Assembly: GCF_014650815.1 (NCBI RefSeq)
Contig: NZ_BMVR01000007.1
Span: 254,976-318,975, forward strand
Length of the DNA stretch: 64,000 nt
Source: Streptomyces flavofungini
GTDB taxonomy: Bacteria; Actinomycetota; Actinomycetes; Streptomycetales; Streptomycetaceae
Direction: 5' to 3'
In this document: in pieces, positions 25,754 to 34,506 of the stretch
Numbering within the stretch: position 1 is the first letter of the stretch
Layout of the letters: each line of letters starts with the position of its first letter
Notes under the pieces: generated by a model
Told to the model about the DNA's origin: nothing
The model's database searches: none
The model's input: the letters and a program-made list of their open reading frames with translations, nothing else
Position numbers and translations under genes: made by a program

Positions 25754-25966
25754 ATGTCCGTGACCGGCGAAGCCCCCGCCAACCCCTTCGACGCGGACGG
25801 CCCCACCAGCGTCTTCGTCGTCCTCGTCAACGAGCGGCGCCAGCACTCCCTGTGGCCGCTGTTCGCGGATGTTCCCGACGGCTGGATGGTGGTGTACGGG
25901 CCCTGCGCCCGTGCCGCGGCGCTCGAGTGGATCACCAGTCGTGACGCAGGGGCGCTGGCCCGGTGA
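25754..25966 (+). CDS. MbtH-like NRPS accessory protein
   Basis: 70 residues with the MbtH signature: 'NPFDADGPTSVFVVLVNERR' , 'SLWPLFADVPDGW' and 'ALEWI'. MbtH proteins bind adenylation domains and are often needed for their folding and activity; this one should serve the NRPS four bases upstream. ATG 25754 is directly after the NRPS stop, and its stop overlaps the GTG of the exporter gene (GTGA), so the three are one translational unit. One small oddity is that the C-terminal tail is a little longer than in the shortest family members. Confidence 0.95.
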   Translation: MSVTGEAPANPFDADGPTSVFVVLVNERRQHSLWPLFADVPDGWMVVYGPCARAAALEWITSRDAGALAR

Positions 25967-27453
25967 AGGACAGCCCCGCGCCTCCGGCGAAGGACAGCCC
26001 GGCGCCTTTGGCGAAGGACCGCTCCGCCCGCCTGCTCTCGCCGAGAGCCGCCGTCGTGGTCGTCTACGTCGCCGCGATGTGCATGAACGGCCTGGACTCC
26101 ACCATCGTCAACCCGGCGCTGTTCACCATCGCCGAGGACTTCGGCCGTCCCGTCTCCGCCGCCAACGCCGTCGAGACGGCCTTCCTCGTCGCCCTCGCCC
26201 TGACCCTGCCGGTCGCGGGCTGGCTCGGCGACCGCTGCGGCACCAAGCGCGTGTTCCTCGGCTCGCTCGCGGTCTTCACCGCCGCCTCCGCGCTGTGCGG
26301 ACTCGCCCAGGACCTGCCGACGCTGATCGCGGCCCGCGCGGTGCAGGGCCTCGCGGGCGGCCTGCTCACCCCCGTCGGCATGACGCTGCTGTTCCGTACG
26401 TACGCCCCGCACGAACGCGGCAAGCTGGCCAAGGCGCTCATCGTGCCCACCGCCCTCATGCCCGCACTCGGCCCGCCGCTCGGCGGCCTGCTCACCGAAC
26501 ACGCCTCCTGGCACTGGCTGTTCTTCGTGAACGTGCCCGTCGGCCTCGCCGCGCTCCTCATCGGCGTCCTCGGCCTGCGCGAGCACGTCGAGGGCACCAC
26601 GGGCCCGTTCGACCGCACCGGCTTCTGGCTGGCGACGCCGGGCCTCGGCCTGCTGACGTACGCCCTCGGGTACGGCCCCGCACACGGTTGGAGCAGCCCG
26701 CCGGTGGCCGCCGCCGGAGTCCTCGGAGCGGCCCTCCTCGTCGCCGCGGTCCGCCACCTGAGCCGCACCCCCGAACCTCTCCTGCGCCTCGGCCTGCTCA
26801 CCGACCGGAACTACGGGACGGCGTCGGTGCTCGCCGTCCTCACCGCCGCCGGGCTCATGGGTCTGCTCTTCGCCTTCCCGCTGCTCTACCAGGCCGCCCT
26901 GGGCGCGTCCGCGCTCGACGCCGGCCTCAGCGTGTTCCCCGAGGCACTCGGCCTGATGCTGGCCTCCCAGCTCGTTGACCGGCTCCTGCCACGCCTCGGC
27001 CCCCGCCACCTCACCGTGCCCGCGTTGCTCCTCGCCACCGTCGTCTTCGCCCTCCTCGGCGTGCCCGGCGTCGCCGACAACGCGTGGGCGGTCCGGCTCC
27101 TGATGTTCCTGGTCGGCCTGGTCCTCGGCACCGCCGTACTCACCGTGCAGCTCGCCGGGTTCGAGTCGATCGCCCCGCCCGACATGGGCCAGGCCATGGG
27201 CCTCTTCCAGATCGTGCGGACCCTCGGCGGAGCCGTCGGGATCGCGCTGTGCGCCGCCGTGATCGGAGGCGGCGGCCACGGCGGCACTCCGGACGCCGGA
27301 CCGTTCCGGGCGGCGGTGTGGGGGACGGCGGCGCTCGTCGCGGTGGGCGCGCTGGTGGCGCTGCGCCTCCCGGCCGGGGCGCCGCAACCGCCGCCGTACG
27401 AGGACGAGCCAGACGAGGCAGAGGAGGGGGAAGGGGACGCGGTGGTGGTCTGA
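25963..27453 (+). CDS. MFS exporter, DHA2-type, probable siderophore efflux pump
   Basis: 496 residues. After a 30-residue hydrophilic tail with a duplicated KDSPAP unit, about 14 membrane segments are visible. 'GWLGDRCGTKRVFLGSL' (motif A, loop 2-3), 'RAVQGLAGGLLTPVG' (motif C-like) and the overall length point to the drug:H+ antiporter-2 family. It overlaps mbtH by four bases and completes the NRPS operon, so its likely role is export of the finished siderophore, as in the enterobactin EntS system. GTG 25963 is the only start that preserves the coupling. A strong inverted repeat follows at 27461-27529. The last 30 residues are acidic and Pro-rich. Confidence 0.9.
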   Translation: MKDSPAPPAKDSPAPLAKDRSARLLSPRAAVVVVYVAAMCMNGLDSTIVNPALFTIAEDFGRPVSAANAVETAFLVALALTLPVAGWLGDRCGTKRVFLGSLAVFTAASALCGLAQDLPTLIAARAVQGLAGGLLTPVGMTLLFRTYAPHERGKLAKALIVPTALMPALGPPLGGLLTEHASWHWLFFVNVPVGLAALLIGVLGLREHVEGTTGPFDRTGFWLATPGLGLLTYALGYGPAHGWSSPPVAAAGVLGAALLVAAVRHLSRTPEPLLRLGLLTDRNYGTASVLAVLTAAGLMGLLFAFPLLYQAALGASALDAGLSVFPEALGLMLASQLVDRLLPRLGPRHLTVPALLLATVVFALLGVPGVADNAWAVRLLMFLVGLVLGTAVLTVQLAGFESIAPPDMGQAMGLFQIVRTLGGAVGIALCAAVIGGGGHGGTPDAGPFRAAVWGTAALVAVGALVALRLPAGAPQPPPYEDEPDEAEEGEGDAVVV

Positions 27454-27460
27454 GTTGTCC

Positions 27461-27529
27461 TGGTCCGAGCACCGCCGTGTGGCGCGGGTGTGGCACGTCG
27501 TCCCCGTGACCACGACGGTGCTCGGACCA
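27461..27529. terminator. long inverted repeat after the NRPS operon
   Basis: TGGTCCGAGCACCG (27461-27474) is perfectly complementary to CGGTGCTCGGACCA (27516-27529), loop 41 bases. It starts 8 bases after the exporter stop and should end the operon. The long loop also leaves room for a DNA-binding-site reading. Confidence 0.65.
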
Positions 27530-27587
27530 CGGCGTCAAGGCGGGGTCCGCGCGGTGGGCGTCCGCCCGCCGTTCCTAGACTCGGCCC

Positions 27588-28313
27588 ATGGAGATCACCG
27601 ATATCGTCGCCCTCGCCCGTGACCTCGCCCCCACCGGCGTGCTGCGCGCTTCCGTCAATCTCGGCAATCCCGTCCTCGCCCAGGGCACCCCGGACGCGCC
27701 CCGCGGGGTCACGGTCGACCTCGCCGGTGAGCTGGCCCGGCGCCTCGGCCTGCCCGTGGAGTTCCAGTGCTTCGACGCGGCCCGCAAGTCCTACGAGGCC
27801 ATGGCCACCGGCCACGCCGACCTGTGCTTCCTCGCCGTCGAACCGGCCCGCGAGGCAGAGGTCGCGTTCACCGCCCCGTACGTGCACATCGAGGGGATGT
27901 ACGCCGTCCCTGCCGACTCCGCGCTGCGGACGCCGGAGGACGTGGACCGGGCGGGCGTCCGCATCGGGGTGAAGCAGGGCTCCGCCTACGACCTGTACCT
28001 GACCCGCACCCTGCGCCACGCCACCGTGGTCCGGGGCCCGGAGGGCGTCGATGTCTTCCACGCCGAGAAGCTGGAGGTCGCGGCGGGTATCCGGCAGCCG
28101 CTCACCGCCCACGTCGCCGAGCGGCCCGAACTGCGGTTGGTCGAGCCCGCGTTCATGACCATCCGGCAGGCCGTGGGGACCACCAAGGACCGGCGTCCGG
28201 AGACGGTGCGATTCCTGAGCGGGACGGTGGCCGAGCTGACGGCGTCCGGGTTCGTCGCCGAGGCGCTCGGCCGGTCCGGTCAGGATCCGGCGCTCGCCGC
28301 CCCCGAGGCGTAA
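27588..28313 (+). CDS. solute-binding protein family 3-like protein lacking a signal peptide
   Basis: 241 residues with the fold of amino-acid-binding proteins: 'TGVLRASVNLGNPVLAQ', 'DLAGELARRLGLPVEFQCFDA', 'ATGHADLCFLAVEPAREAEVAFTAPYVHIEGMYAVP', then 'IGVKQGSAYDLYLTR'. There is no signal peptide or lipobox: the protein begins MEITDIVALARDLAPTGVLR and the fold starts at once, so it is probably cytoplasmic. It may be a sensor, a cyclohexadienyl-dehydratase-like enzyme or an orphan binding protein. The nearest unit is the siderophore operon, but a strong inverted repeat separates them. No membrane partner is nearby. Confidence 0.75.
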   Translation: MEITDIVALARDLAPTGVLRASVNLGNPVLAQGTPDAPRGVTVDLAGELARRLGLPVEFQCFDAARKSYEAMATGHADLCFLAVEPAREAEVAFTAPYVHIEGMYAVPADSALRTPEDVDRAGVRIGVKQGSAYDLYLTRTLRHATVVRGPEGVDVFHAEKLEVAAGIRQPLTAHVAERPELRLVEPAFMTIRQAVGTTKDRRPETVRFLSGTVAELTASGFVAEALGRSGQDPALAAPEA

Positions 28314-28452
28314 ACAGCCCCGATTGAGCCTCACATGACAATCCCGGCGAAGCCTCCGTGCGGCCAGCGGTCCCTGGCCTGTCGTCGACCGGCGACGACC
28401 GTCCCCGCGCAGGCGGCACTGCGAAACCGCTGCCGCTACCCAATGCGGAGGA

Positions 28453-28941
28453 TCACCCGGCCGTGGCCTCGTGCATGTACGCCGCTGCAGCCGACAAGAA
28501 CGCATCAAGGGCAGCGCGGGAGGCTCGGTCCTTGTCGTACAGATCACCTTCGTCCTGTGCCCAGTGGATGGCCCTGACAGTCTGGTATGCATGCTGCGCA
28601 GACCGCACCAACTCGGGTTCCTCCACGAGCAGTTGTAGGCGAGTGAGCGCGGACCAGGCAGCGGGGCGGAGCTGGATCGATCTTTCCCGCGCCTCGATGG
28701 CTTCGGCTCCCCCGGGGCTCTCCTGTTCGTGCCTCCACCGATCGTGCTCCGCACGGCGGACGCTGTGCAACGCATCTGCGACCGCACAGAATGCTGTGAG
28801 TCGCTCCTGCCTCAGCTGTTCCGTGTTGCGATTTCGTTCACCGTGTTCAGCGGTGCGCACCTGGAGCAGGTATGTGATCACTGAACCCATCAAGGTCCCG
28901 ACTACGGCGACGGCAGCGGCCAGCACGACTTCCATTCGCAT
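28453..28941 (-). CDS. small single-pass membrane protein, unknown function
   Basis: 162 residues. One N-terminal membrane segment ('VVLAAAVAVVGTLMGSVITYLLQV', about 5-27) is followed by a charged helical region with coiled-coil character (about 30-75) and a mostly helical C-terminus. This is the general plan of small actinobacterial membrane proteins seen near phage or defence loci as well as alone; there is no recognised domain. ATG 28941 or the ATG two codons later are both possible. The gene is convergent with the binding-protein-like gene at 27588 and shows no clear link to the siderophore genes around it. Its third-position GC is lower than its neighbours, so it may be a newcomer. Confidence 0.65.
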   Translation of the reverse strand: MRMEVVLAAAVAVVGTLMGSVITYLLQVRTAEHGERNRNTEQLRQERLTAFCAVADALHSVRRAEHDRWRHEQESPGGAEAIEARERSIQLRPAAWSALTRLQLLVEEPELVRSAQHAYQTVRAIHWAQDEGDLYDKDRASRAALDAFLSAAAAYMHEATAG

Positions 28942-29056
28942 AGAGGACCACAGCGGACAGGTCCCCGGAGTCGGACCCGATGCCCCGACTCCAACGCGTC
29001 ACGGCTCGGGGGCGGTTCCTCCAAAGGCACCTGAGTCGGCCGGAGGAGGCTGTCGA

Positions 29057-29518
29057 TCAGCGCCGCAGCAGTTCGGCAAGGTGGTGTCTGGCCTCCACGG
29101 GATGAAGTCCCAGTGGGTTGAGGTCGTCTGCCGTCGCCCAGGACAGTTCGAACCGGTTGTCCGGTGCGTTCGCCTCGGCCTCCGGGCCGGACAGCCGCGC
29201 ACATCCCTCGACATCGGCCATCAGGAAGTACGTGGCCGGACGATCATTGTGCAGCCCCGTCCACAGGACCCGCTCGACCCGGGCAACCAGCGTCGTTTCC
29301 TCACGCAGCTCCCGCACCGCGGCCTCTGCCATGGTCTCGCCCGGCTCGACGTGGCCGCCGGGCAGCACCGCGTAATCGTGGCCCCCGCAATCCGGCCCGC
29401 TCCACCCGACAGCGGCACACACCGCGCACGCCGCAGCTGTTCGATGGCGCCGGAAGCGTTTCATCAAGAGAACTCGTGGCCCATCCAGGACGACACTCAC
29501 CGCGCGAGGGGTCGGCAT
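29057..29518 (-). CDS. NUDIX hydrolase
   Basis: 153 residues. The Nudix box is complete: 'GGHVEPGETMAEAAVRELREET' pattern at about 55-76 (GX5EX7REUXEEXGU), with the catalytic Glu residues present. Cys34, Cys37 and Cys46 (CAVC...DC) precede the box and could bind zinc. Nudix enzymes hydrolyse nucleoside diphosphates linked to other groups; substrate unknown. ATG 29518 has GGAGG eight bases upstream and is preferred to the ATG two codons earlier, which is only two bases from it. The gene stands alone between the membrane protein and the siderophore esterase. Confidence 0.9.
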   Translation of the reverse strand: MPTPRAVSVVLDGPRVLLMKRFRRHRTAAACAVCAAVGWSGPDCGGHDYAVLPGGHVEPGETMAEAAVRELREETTLVARVERVLWTGLHNDRPATYFLMADVEGCARLSGPEAEANAPDNRFELSWATADDLNPLGLHPVEARHHLAELLRR

Positions 29519-29637
29519 CCTCATATCCTCCCAGCGTTCCACGGAGGATTCAGCCGGACTTCTCTCTCCCCCCGCCGAAGCCCGCACCTCGGGGGCGTTC
29601 GGAAAGCGATGTGCCAGGTTCCGACCGACCCGACTGC

Positions 29638-30855
29638 TCAGCGCCCGGACAGCAGCGCCGCCAGACCGGACGCCAGGCCGCCCCGCCAACAGGCGTAGTC
29701 GTGGCCGCCGTTGAACTCGGTGTACGACACGTCGTAGCCCCGCTCCAGGAGGACGTCCCGCAGCCTGCGGTTCTCCTGAAGGAGCAGCCACTCCTGGAGG
29801 CCGACTTCGAGGAGCAGGCGGACCGGTCGGCGCGGGGCGGACGCGTACTGCCGGGTCAGCCACTCGGTGCCCCGTTCGTCGTCGGGCCACCAGAACGACC
29901 CCGACTGGGACAGCGCGAGGCCGAACCGGTCCGGCCGGTGGTGCGCCGCGAACGCCGCGGTGAGGCCGCCCGCGCTCTGCCCGGCCACGACCGTGCGCTC
30001 CGGCCGCGTGTCCGCGCCGTACCGCTCGGCCGCCCACGGCAGCAACTCGTCCGCCAGCCAGTCGACGAACGGCCCGCTGCACGACAGGTCCTCCATGCGG
30101 CGGCCCATCGTGTCCACGAGCAGGGCGACCGTCGGCGGCAGCGCGCCGTCCGCGTGCAGGTTGTCGAGGACGTCGCCGACGCCCAGCACGGGACCCCACA
30201 TCTCCCCGTCGAGGAGGACCGCCACGGCGTACGGGCCGCCCTCCGGCGCATGACCGGGCGGCAGGTGCACGGTGACGCGCCGCCCCCGCACCTCCGCGTC
30301 GACGCTCCGTCCCCGGGGCACGCCGGGCCTGCGGCCGGTGTGCGGCTCCGCGGGGGCGTCCTGGAGGGACAGGACGGAGGCGGGGGAGCGGCCGTCGCGG
30401 GACGGCAGGACGGGGGCGGGGTTCAGGGGGTCGGGAACCGCCGCGTCCAGTACGGACATCCAGGACCCCCGGTCGGTGCGCAGGACGTCCTCGCGGGAGC
30501 CGCTGTGCGGCAGGAACTGGTACGAGGCGCGGTGGTCGGCGCGCAGCCGGTGGCTGATCGCCCAGACGGAGGTGGCGTCCACGCGGTGCATGAGATGGGT
30601 GGACAGATCGCCGCTGTGGCGGGCCCGGTCGGTGACCGTGTGGAGCAGCGCCAGGACGTCCGACGCGGGCGCGGCGGGGTCGTCGCGCCACACGAACGTG
30701 ACGAGGCGGTGCGCGGGGTCGCCTTCGGGGTCGGGCTCGACGAGCGGGGCGCCCAGCGCCTCCACACGGAGCCAGAACTCGGCTTCCGCGCCCGCGACCT
30801 GGGCGCGGACGGCCTGGCGCAGGGTGCGGAGGAGGGGGCTGCGGGGGTGGGTCAC
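29638..30855 (-). CDS. enterochelin esterase-like siderophore hydrolase (Fes/IroD type)
   Basis: 405 residues. The N-terminal part is the immunoglobulin-like domain of enterochelin esterases ('AEAEFWLRVEALGAPLVEP...VTFVWRDDP'), followed by the alpha/beta-hydrolase esterase domain with 'AVAVLLDGEMWG', the nucleophile 'VVAGQSAGGLTAAFAAHHRPDRF' (Ser in GQSAG) and the catalytic His in 'GGHDYACWRGGL'. These enzymes cleave the trilactone of ferric enterobactin-type siderophores in the cytoplasm to release iron. It is therefore expected to open the threonine trilactone of the local product. GTG 30855 has GAGAGG upstream. It lies 120 bases downstream of the permease gene on the same strand, probably one operon under the iron box at 33449. 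Confidence 0.92.
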   Translation of the reverse strand: MTHPRSPLLRTLRQAVRAQVAGAEAEFWLRVEALGAPLVEPDPEGDPAHRLVTFVWRDDPAAPASDVLALLHTVTDRARHSGDLSTHLMHRVDATSVWAISHRLRADHRASYQFLPHSGSREDVLRTDRGSWMSVLDAAVPDPLNPAPVLPSRDGRSPASVLSLQDAPAEPHTGRRPGVPRGRSVDAEVRGRRVTVHLPPGHAPEGGPYAVAVLLDGEMWGPVLGVGDVLDNLHADGALPPTVALLVDTMGRRMEDLSCSGPFVDWLADELLPWAAERYGADTRPERTVVAGQSAGGLTAAFAAHHRPDRFGLALSQSGSFWWPDDERGTEWLTRQYASAPRRPVRLLLEVGLQEWLLLQENRRLRDVLLERGYDVSYTEFNGGHDYACWRGGLASGLAALLSGR

Positions 30856-30975
30856 GTGGGGGTACCTCTCACGGGCGGGGTGGGAAGGCCGGGCAGATCG
30901 GGGGTGTCGGGAGGGGCGATCGGCGGGGCTGCGGGGAGGGGCGGTGGCGTCGGGCGCGGTGGAACGGGGGCCGTC

Positions 30976-33444
30976 TCAGACACGCGTCGCCGCAGAGCGC
31001 CCCAGCAGCACCCACAACAGGAACGGCCCGCCTAGAACGGTCGTTACAATGCCCACGGGCAGTTCGGAACCCGAGAACGCGATCCGCCCGAGCGTGTCCG
31101 CGGCCACCACCAGCACGGCCCCGGTGAGCATCGAGCCGATCAACGGCACCCGCAGCGGCCCGGCGAGACGCGACGCGATCACCGGCGAGGCCAGCGCGAC
31201 GAACCCGACCGGGCCGCAGACGCCGACGGCCAGACCGGCCAGCGCCACCGCGAGCAGCAGACAGATCACCCGGGTACGGGCGGGCGTCGAACCCAGGGAC
31301 GCGGCCGTGTCGTCGTCGAACCGCAGCACCGACAGGTGCCGGGCGACGGCTAGCGCCACCGGAATCAGCACCGCCAGGCCGATCAGGACCGGCACGGCGA
31401 CGGAGTAGCCGCGGCCGTTCAGGCTCCCGGAGGTCCAGACGTACAGCGAACTCGCCGAACTGAGGGAGCGCCGGGACAGCACGACCTGGGTGACGGCGGA
31501 GGCGAGCGCCGACATCGCGAGGCCCACGACCAGGACCCGGTAGCCGCGCTGCCCGACACCGCCGGACACGGCGGTCACCACGATCACGGCGACCAGCGCG
31601 CCGAGCGGCCCCGCCCACCAGGAGCCGAACGAACCGGACGCGCTGAAGGTGGCGGAGAGCAGGACGGCCGCGGTGGCGCCGTCGTTGACGCCGAGCAGTT
31701 CGGGGGTGGCGAGGCGGTTGCGGGCCAGGGTCTGGGTGAGGCAGCCCGCGAGGCCGAGGGCCGCACCCGCGACCAGCCCGGCGACGATCCGGCCGAGCCG
31801 GAACTTCTGCACCAGGAGCACGTCGAAGCGGTCGCCCTGGCCGAGGACGGCGTGGAAGGTACGGGAGATGCCCATGTCGCTCTGCCCGGCGTACGCGGAC
31901 AGGACGACGGCGCACGCCAGCAGGGCGGCGAGGCCCAGGGCGGCGAAGGCGGGGCGGCGGGCCACGAGGAACGACATCGGGCCGGCGCGCAGCGCGATGA
32001 GGCCGTCGGCGCGTTCGGGGCGGAGGGGGCGAGGGGGGCGGGTGGCACTGTCGGGACGGGCAGGGCGACCGGGACGGCTGGGGTGATCCGGACGGCCGGG
32101 GTGAGCGGGGTGGTCATGGCAAACGGGGCGGTCACGATCACCGGAGCTGCCGTCGGGGCTGCCCGTGGCCGCCGAGTCATCCGTGCGGCCCGCGCGGCCG
32201 AAGCGCACGGCCCGCGACGCCAAGGCCCGCAGCGGCACTACGAGTCGGCGCCTGCCCCCGCCTCTCTCCTCCACGGCCGGTTCCGTCATCCCCATCGTCG
32301 CGACTTGCTTGGAGCGCACGATGCCGATGAGGACGGGCGCGCCGATGAGCGCGACGATGACGGACACGGGCGCCTCGAACGGCCGGGACACCACACGGGC
32401 GGCGACGTCGGCGGTCGTGAGGACACCGGCGCCGACGAGTCCCGCGAGGGCGAGGCGGACCGCGAGCCGGGGCCCGGCGAGCGAGCGGGCCACGAACCCG
32501 GCGAGCAGGCCGAGGAAGGAGATGGGGCCCGCGAGCGCCACGGCCGCCGCGGTGAGCAGCGTCACGGCAGTGGCGACGACGGTACGGGTGACGGCGGGCC
32601 GGTGGCCGAGGCCGCGGGCCAGGTCGTCGCCGAGGGCCAGCGCCGAGAGCGGCCGGACGACCAGCGCGGCGACGAGCAGTCCGAGACCCAGGACCGGGGC
32701 GAGGCGGGCGAGTTCGCCGTACCCCTCGACGCCGGCGAACGAGCCGAGCACCCAGAAACGGAAACGGTCGTACGTCTCGGCGGAGTTGACGACGATGACG
32801 CTGGTGAGCCCGCCGAACGTGGCGCCGAGCGCCGACCCGGCGAGCACGAGCCGCATCGGCGAGCCGCCGCCGCGCCCGGCGATGAGCAGCACCAGGGCGC
32901 TGGCGACCACCGCGCCGACGAACGCGCAGACCAGATAGGCGTATCCGGAGTCGAACCCGAGCAGCGCGATACCGGCGACAACGCCGAGTGAGGCCCCGGC
33001 GTTCACGCCGAGCAGCCCCGTCTCGGCGAGGGGGTTGCGGGTGACGGCCTGGAGGAGGCACCCCGCCACGCCGAGCGCGGTGCCGACGAGGACGGCGGTG
33101 AGGGTGCGGGGCAGCCGCAGGTCGCCGATGACGAGGGCGAGCCGCGCGTCGTCGCGGGCACCGCCCCGGTCGAGCAGATAGTCCAGGGCACCGCCCGGTC
33201 CCACCTCACCGGCTCCGATGGAGAGGGACAGGGCGCACAGGACCAGGAGGAGGACGGCGAGGCCCGCGAGCCACAAGCGGATTCTGCGGCGCGCGGGGTC
33301 CGGTCCCGCAGTCCGCACGCCGTCCACCGCCGGCGGCACCGTGCTGGCCGAAACTCGACCCTGTGCGGGCGTGTCGGCCAACTGCCCCGGTGGCGGGTCC
33401 TCTTCGGCTGCGGGATGTGACGTACCCGTGTGCTGCGACTGCAT
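30976..33444 (-). CDS. fused double FecCD-type siderophore permease
   Basis: 822 residues: two complete FecCD permeases in one chain. The first half (about 55-385) has 'RLPRTLTAVLVGTALGVAGCLLQAVTRNPLAETGLLGVNAG'; the second (about 480-822) repeats the pattern with 'GRIVAGLVAGAALGLAGCLTQTLARNRLATPELLGVNDG'. Each has about ten membrane segments and the 'CGP(V/I)xFLGL/VAL' cytoplasmic loop that contacts the ATPase. A basic, Pro/His/Arg-rich linker of about 70 residues joins them. The fusion replaces the usual FecC/FecD heterodimer. It works with the ATPase at 15018 and the lipoprotein at 15968. The ATG at 33444 is only five bases from an iron box, so the mRNA is leaderless or the true start lies within the hydrophilic first 50 residues. 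Confidence 0.93.
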   Translation of the reverse strand: MQSQHTGTSHPAAEEDPPPGQLADTPAQGRVSASTVPPAVDGVRTAGPDPARRRIRLWLAGLAVLLLVLCALSLSIGAGEVGPGGALDYLLDRGGARDDARLALVIGDLRLPRTLTAVLVGTALGVAGCLLQAVTRNPLAETGLLGVNAGASLGVVAGIALLGFDSGYAYLVCAFVGAVVASALVLLIAGRGGGSPMRLVLAGSALGATFGGLTSVIVVNSAETYDRFRFWVLGSFAGVEGYGELARLAPVLGLGLLVAALVVRPLSALALGDDLARGLGHRPAVTRTVVATAVTLLTAAAVALAGPISFLGLLAGFVARSLAGPRLAVRLALAGLVGAGVLTTADVAARVVSRPFEAPVSVIVALIGAPVLIGIVRSKQVATMGMTEPAVEERGGGRRRLVVPLRALASRAVRFGRAGRTDDSAATGSPDGSSGDRDRPVCHDHPAHPGRPDHPSRPGRPARPDSATRPPRPLRPERADGLIALRAGPMSFLVARRPAFAALGLAALLACAVVLSAYAGQSDMGISRTFHAVLGQGDRFDVLLVQKFRLGRIVAGLVAGAALGLAGCLTQTLARNRLATPELLGVNDGATAAVLLSATFSASGSFGSWWAGPLGALVAVIVVTAVSGGVGQRGYRVLVVGLAMSALASAVTQVVLSRRSLSSASSLYVWTSGSLNGRGYSVAVPVLIGLAVLIPVALAVARHLSVLRFDDDTAASLGSTPARTRVICLLLAVALAGLAVGVCGPVGFVALASPVIASRLAGPLRVPLIGSMLTGAVLVVAADTLGRIAFSGSELPVGIVTTVLGGPFLLWVLLGRSAATRV

Positions 33445-33448
33445 GAAG

Positions 33449-33467
33449 TGAGGTTAGCCTAACCAAA
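33449..33467. promoter_or_regulatory. iron box at the permease start
   Basis: TGAGGTTAGCCTAACCAAA (reverse complement TTTGGTTAGGCTAACCTCA) matches the iron-box consensus at about 16 of 19 positions. It ends five bases before the permease ATG on the minus strand. Confidence 0.87.
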
Positions 33468-33509
33468 CAAGCCGCCCGAGGTGGGGCAGTGTCCGACGCT
33501 CGTCTCATC

Positions 33510-33528
33510 TAAGGTTAGGCTTACCTAA
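33510..33528. promoter_or_regulatory. iron box upstream of the dhb operon
   Basis: TAAGGTTAGGCTTACCTAA is the best iron box in the window, 21 bases before the dhbA start and separated from the permease box by 42 bases. Each divergent promoter thus has its own box. Confidence 0.92.
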
Positions 33529-33549
33529 GAACAACGGGGGGAGTTGATC

Positions 33550-34374
33550 ATGCCCGTACCCATATCCGGCGACCGCACGGAATTGGCCGACCGGACCGCC
33601 CTGGTCACCGGAGCCGGACAAGGGATCGGCGCGGCCGTGGCCCGGCTGCTGGCCGCCGAAGGCGCCCACGTACTGGCCACCGACCGCACCGCGGACGGCC
33701 TGGAAGAGCTGTCCGCCGAGCCGGTGGGGGAGCCGTCCCCGCACGGCGCCGCCGCTACGGGCACCATCACCGCGCAGGTCATGGACGTCACCGACGCCGC
33801 GGCCGTCGAAGCCGCCGTGAACGCCGTCGAACGCGACCGCGGCCCGCTCGACATCCTGGTCAACGTGGCCGGAATCCTTCGCCCGGGACCGGCCGCGCAC
33901 CTCAGCGACGAGGACTGGGCGGACACCTTCGCCGTGAACACCACCGGCGTCTTCCACACCTCCCGCGCCGTCGCGGCCCGCATGGCCGCGCGCGGCAGCG
34001 GCAGCATCGTCACCGTCGGCTCCAACGCCGCCGGAGTGCCGCGCACCGGCATGGCCGCCTACGCCGCCTCCAAGGCCGCCGCGGCGATGTACACCAAGTG
34101 CCTCGGCCTCGAACTCGCCCGCAGCGGCGTGCGCTGCAACATCGTCGCCCCCGGATCCACCGACACCGCGATGCAGCGCGCCCTGTGGACCGACGACGCG
34201 GCCCCGCAGCGGGTCGTCGACGGCGATCCCGCCACGTTCCGCACCGGCATCCCGCTGGGCCGCATCGCCGCACCCCGCGACATCGCGGAGGCGGTGCTCT
34301 TCCTCGCCTCCGACCGGGCGCGGCACATCACCATGCAAGAGCTCTACGTCGACGGCGGCGCCACGCTGCGCTGA
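33550..34374 (+). CDS. dhbA: 2,3-dihydro-2,3-dihydroxybenzoate dehydrogenase
   Basis: 274 residues, a classical short-chain dehydrogenase: 'ALVTGAGQGIGAAVARLL' (nucleotide binding), 'LDILVNVAGILRPGP' (NNAG variant), the Ser of 'IVTVGSNAAGVPRTG', catalytic Tyr and Lys in 'MAAYAASKAA' and 'CNIVAPGSTDTAM'. The wording is that of DhbA/EntA, which oxidises 2,3-dihydro-2,3-dihydroxybenzoate to 2,3-dihydroxybenzoate with NAD+. It is first in the dhbA-C-E-B-ArCP operon; the iron box is just upstream. ATG 33550 has GGGGGAG seven bases before it; a TTG two codons earlier is not needed. A Pro/Ala/Gly-rich insertion (about 60-75) is unusual. Confidence 0.95.
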   Translation: MPVPISGDRTELADRTALVTGAGQGIGAAVARLLAAEGAHVLATDRTADGLEELSAEPVGEPSPHGAAATGTITAQVMDVTDAAAVEAAVNAVERDRGPLDILVNVAGILRPGPAAHLSDEDWADTFAVNTTGVFHTSRAVAARMAARGSGSIVTVGSNAAGVPRTGMAAYAASKAAAAMYTKCLGLELARSGVRCNIVAPGSTDTAMQRALWTDDAAPQRVVDGDPATFRTGIPLGRIAAPRDIAEAVLFLASDRARHITMQELYVDGGATLR

Positions 34375-34506
34375 CGCGCCGCCGCCCCCTCGCACCCGCA
34401 CGTCCGGCCGCCACCGGCAGGACACACGTGCCCCACACCCACCCCCCCGCACCCGCGGCCGTACCTCTCCTCGGAGGCGCGGGCCCCGGGAGAAACGGAG
34501 CCCTCC

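Noticed and set aside
23068..27513. Second long open frame opposite the NRPS end, mbtH and exporter
   Set aside because: Same mirror effect; the plus-strand genes have motifs, overlaps and ribosome binding sites.
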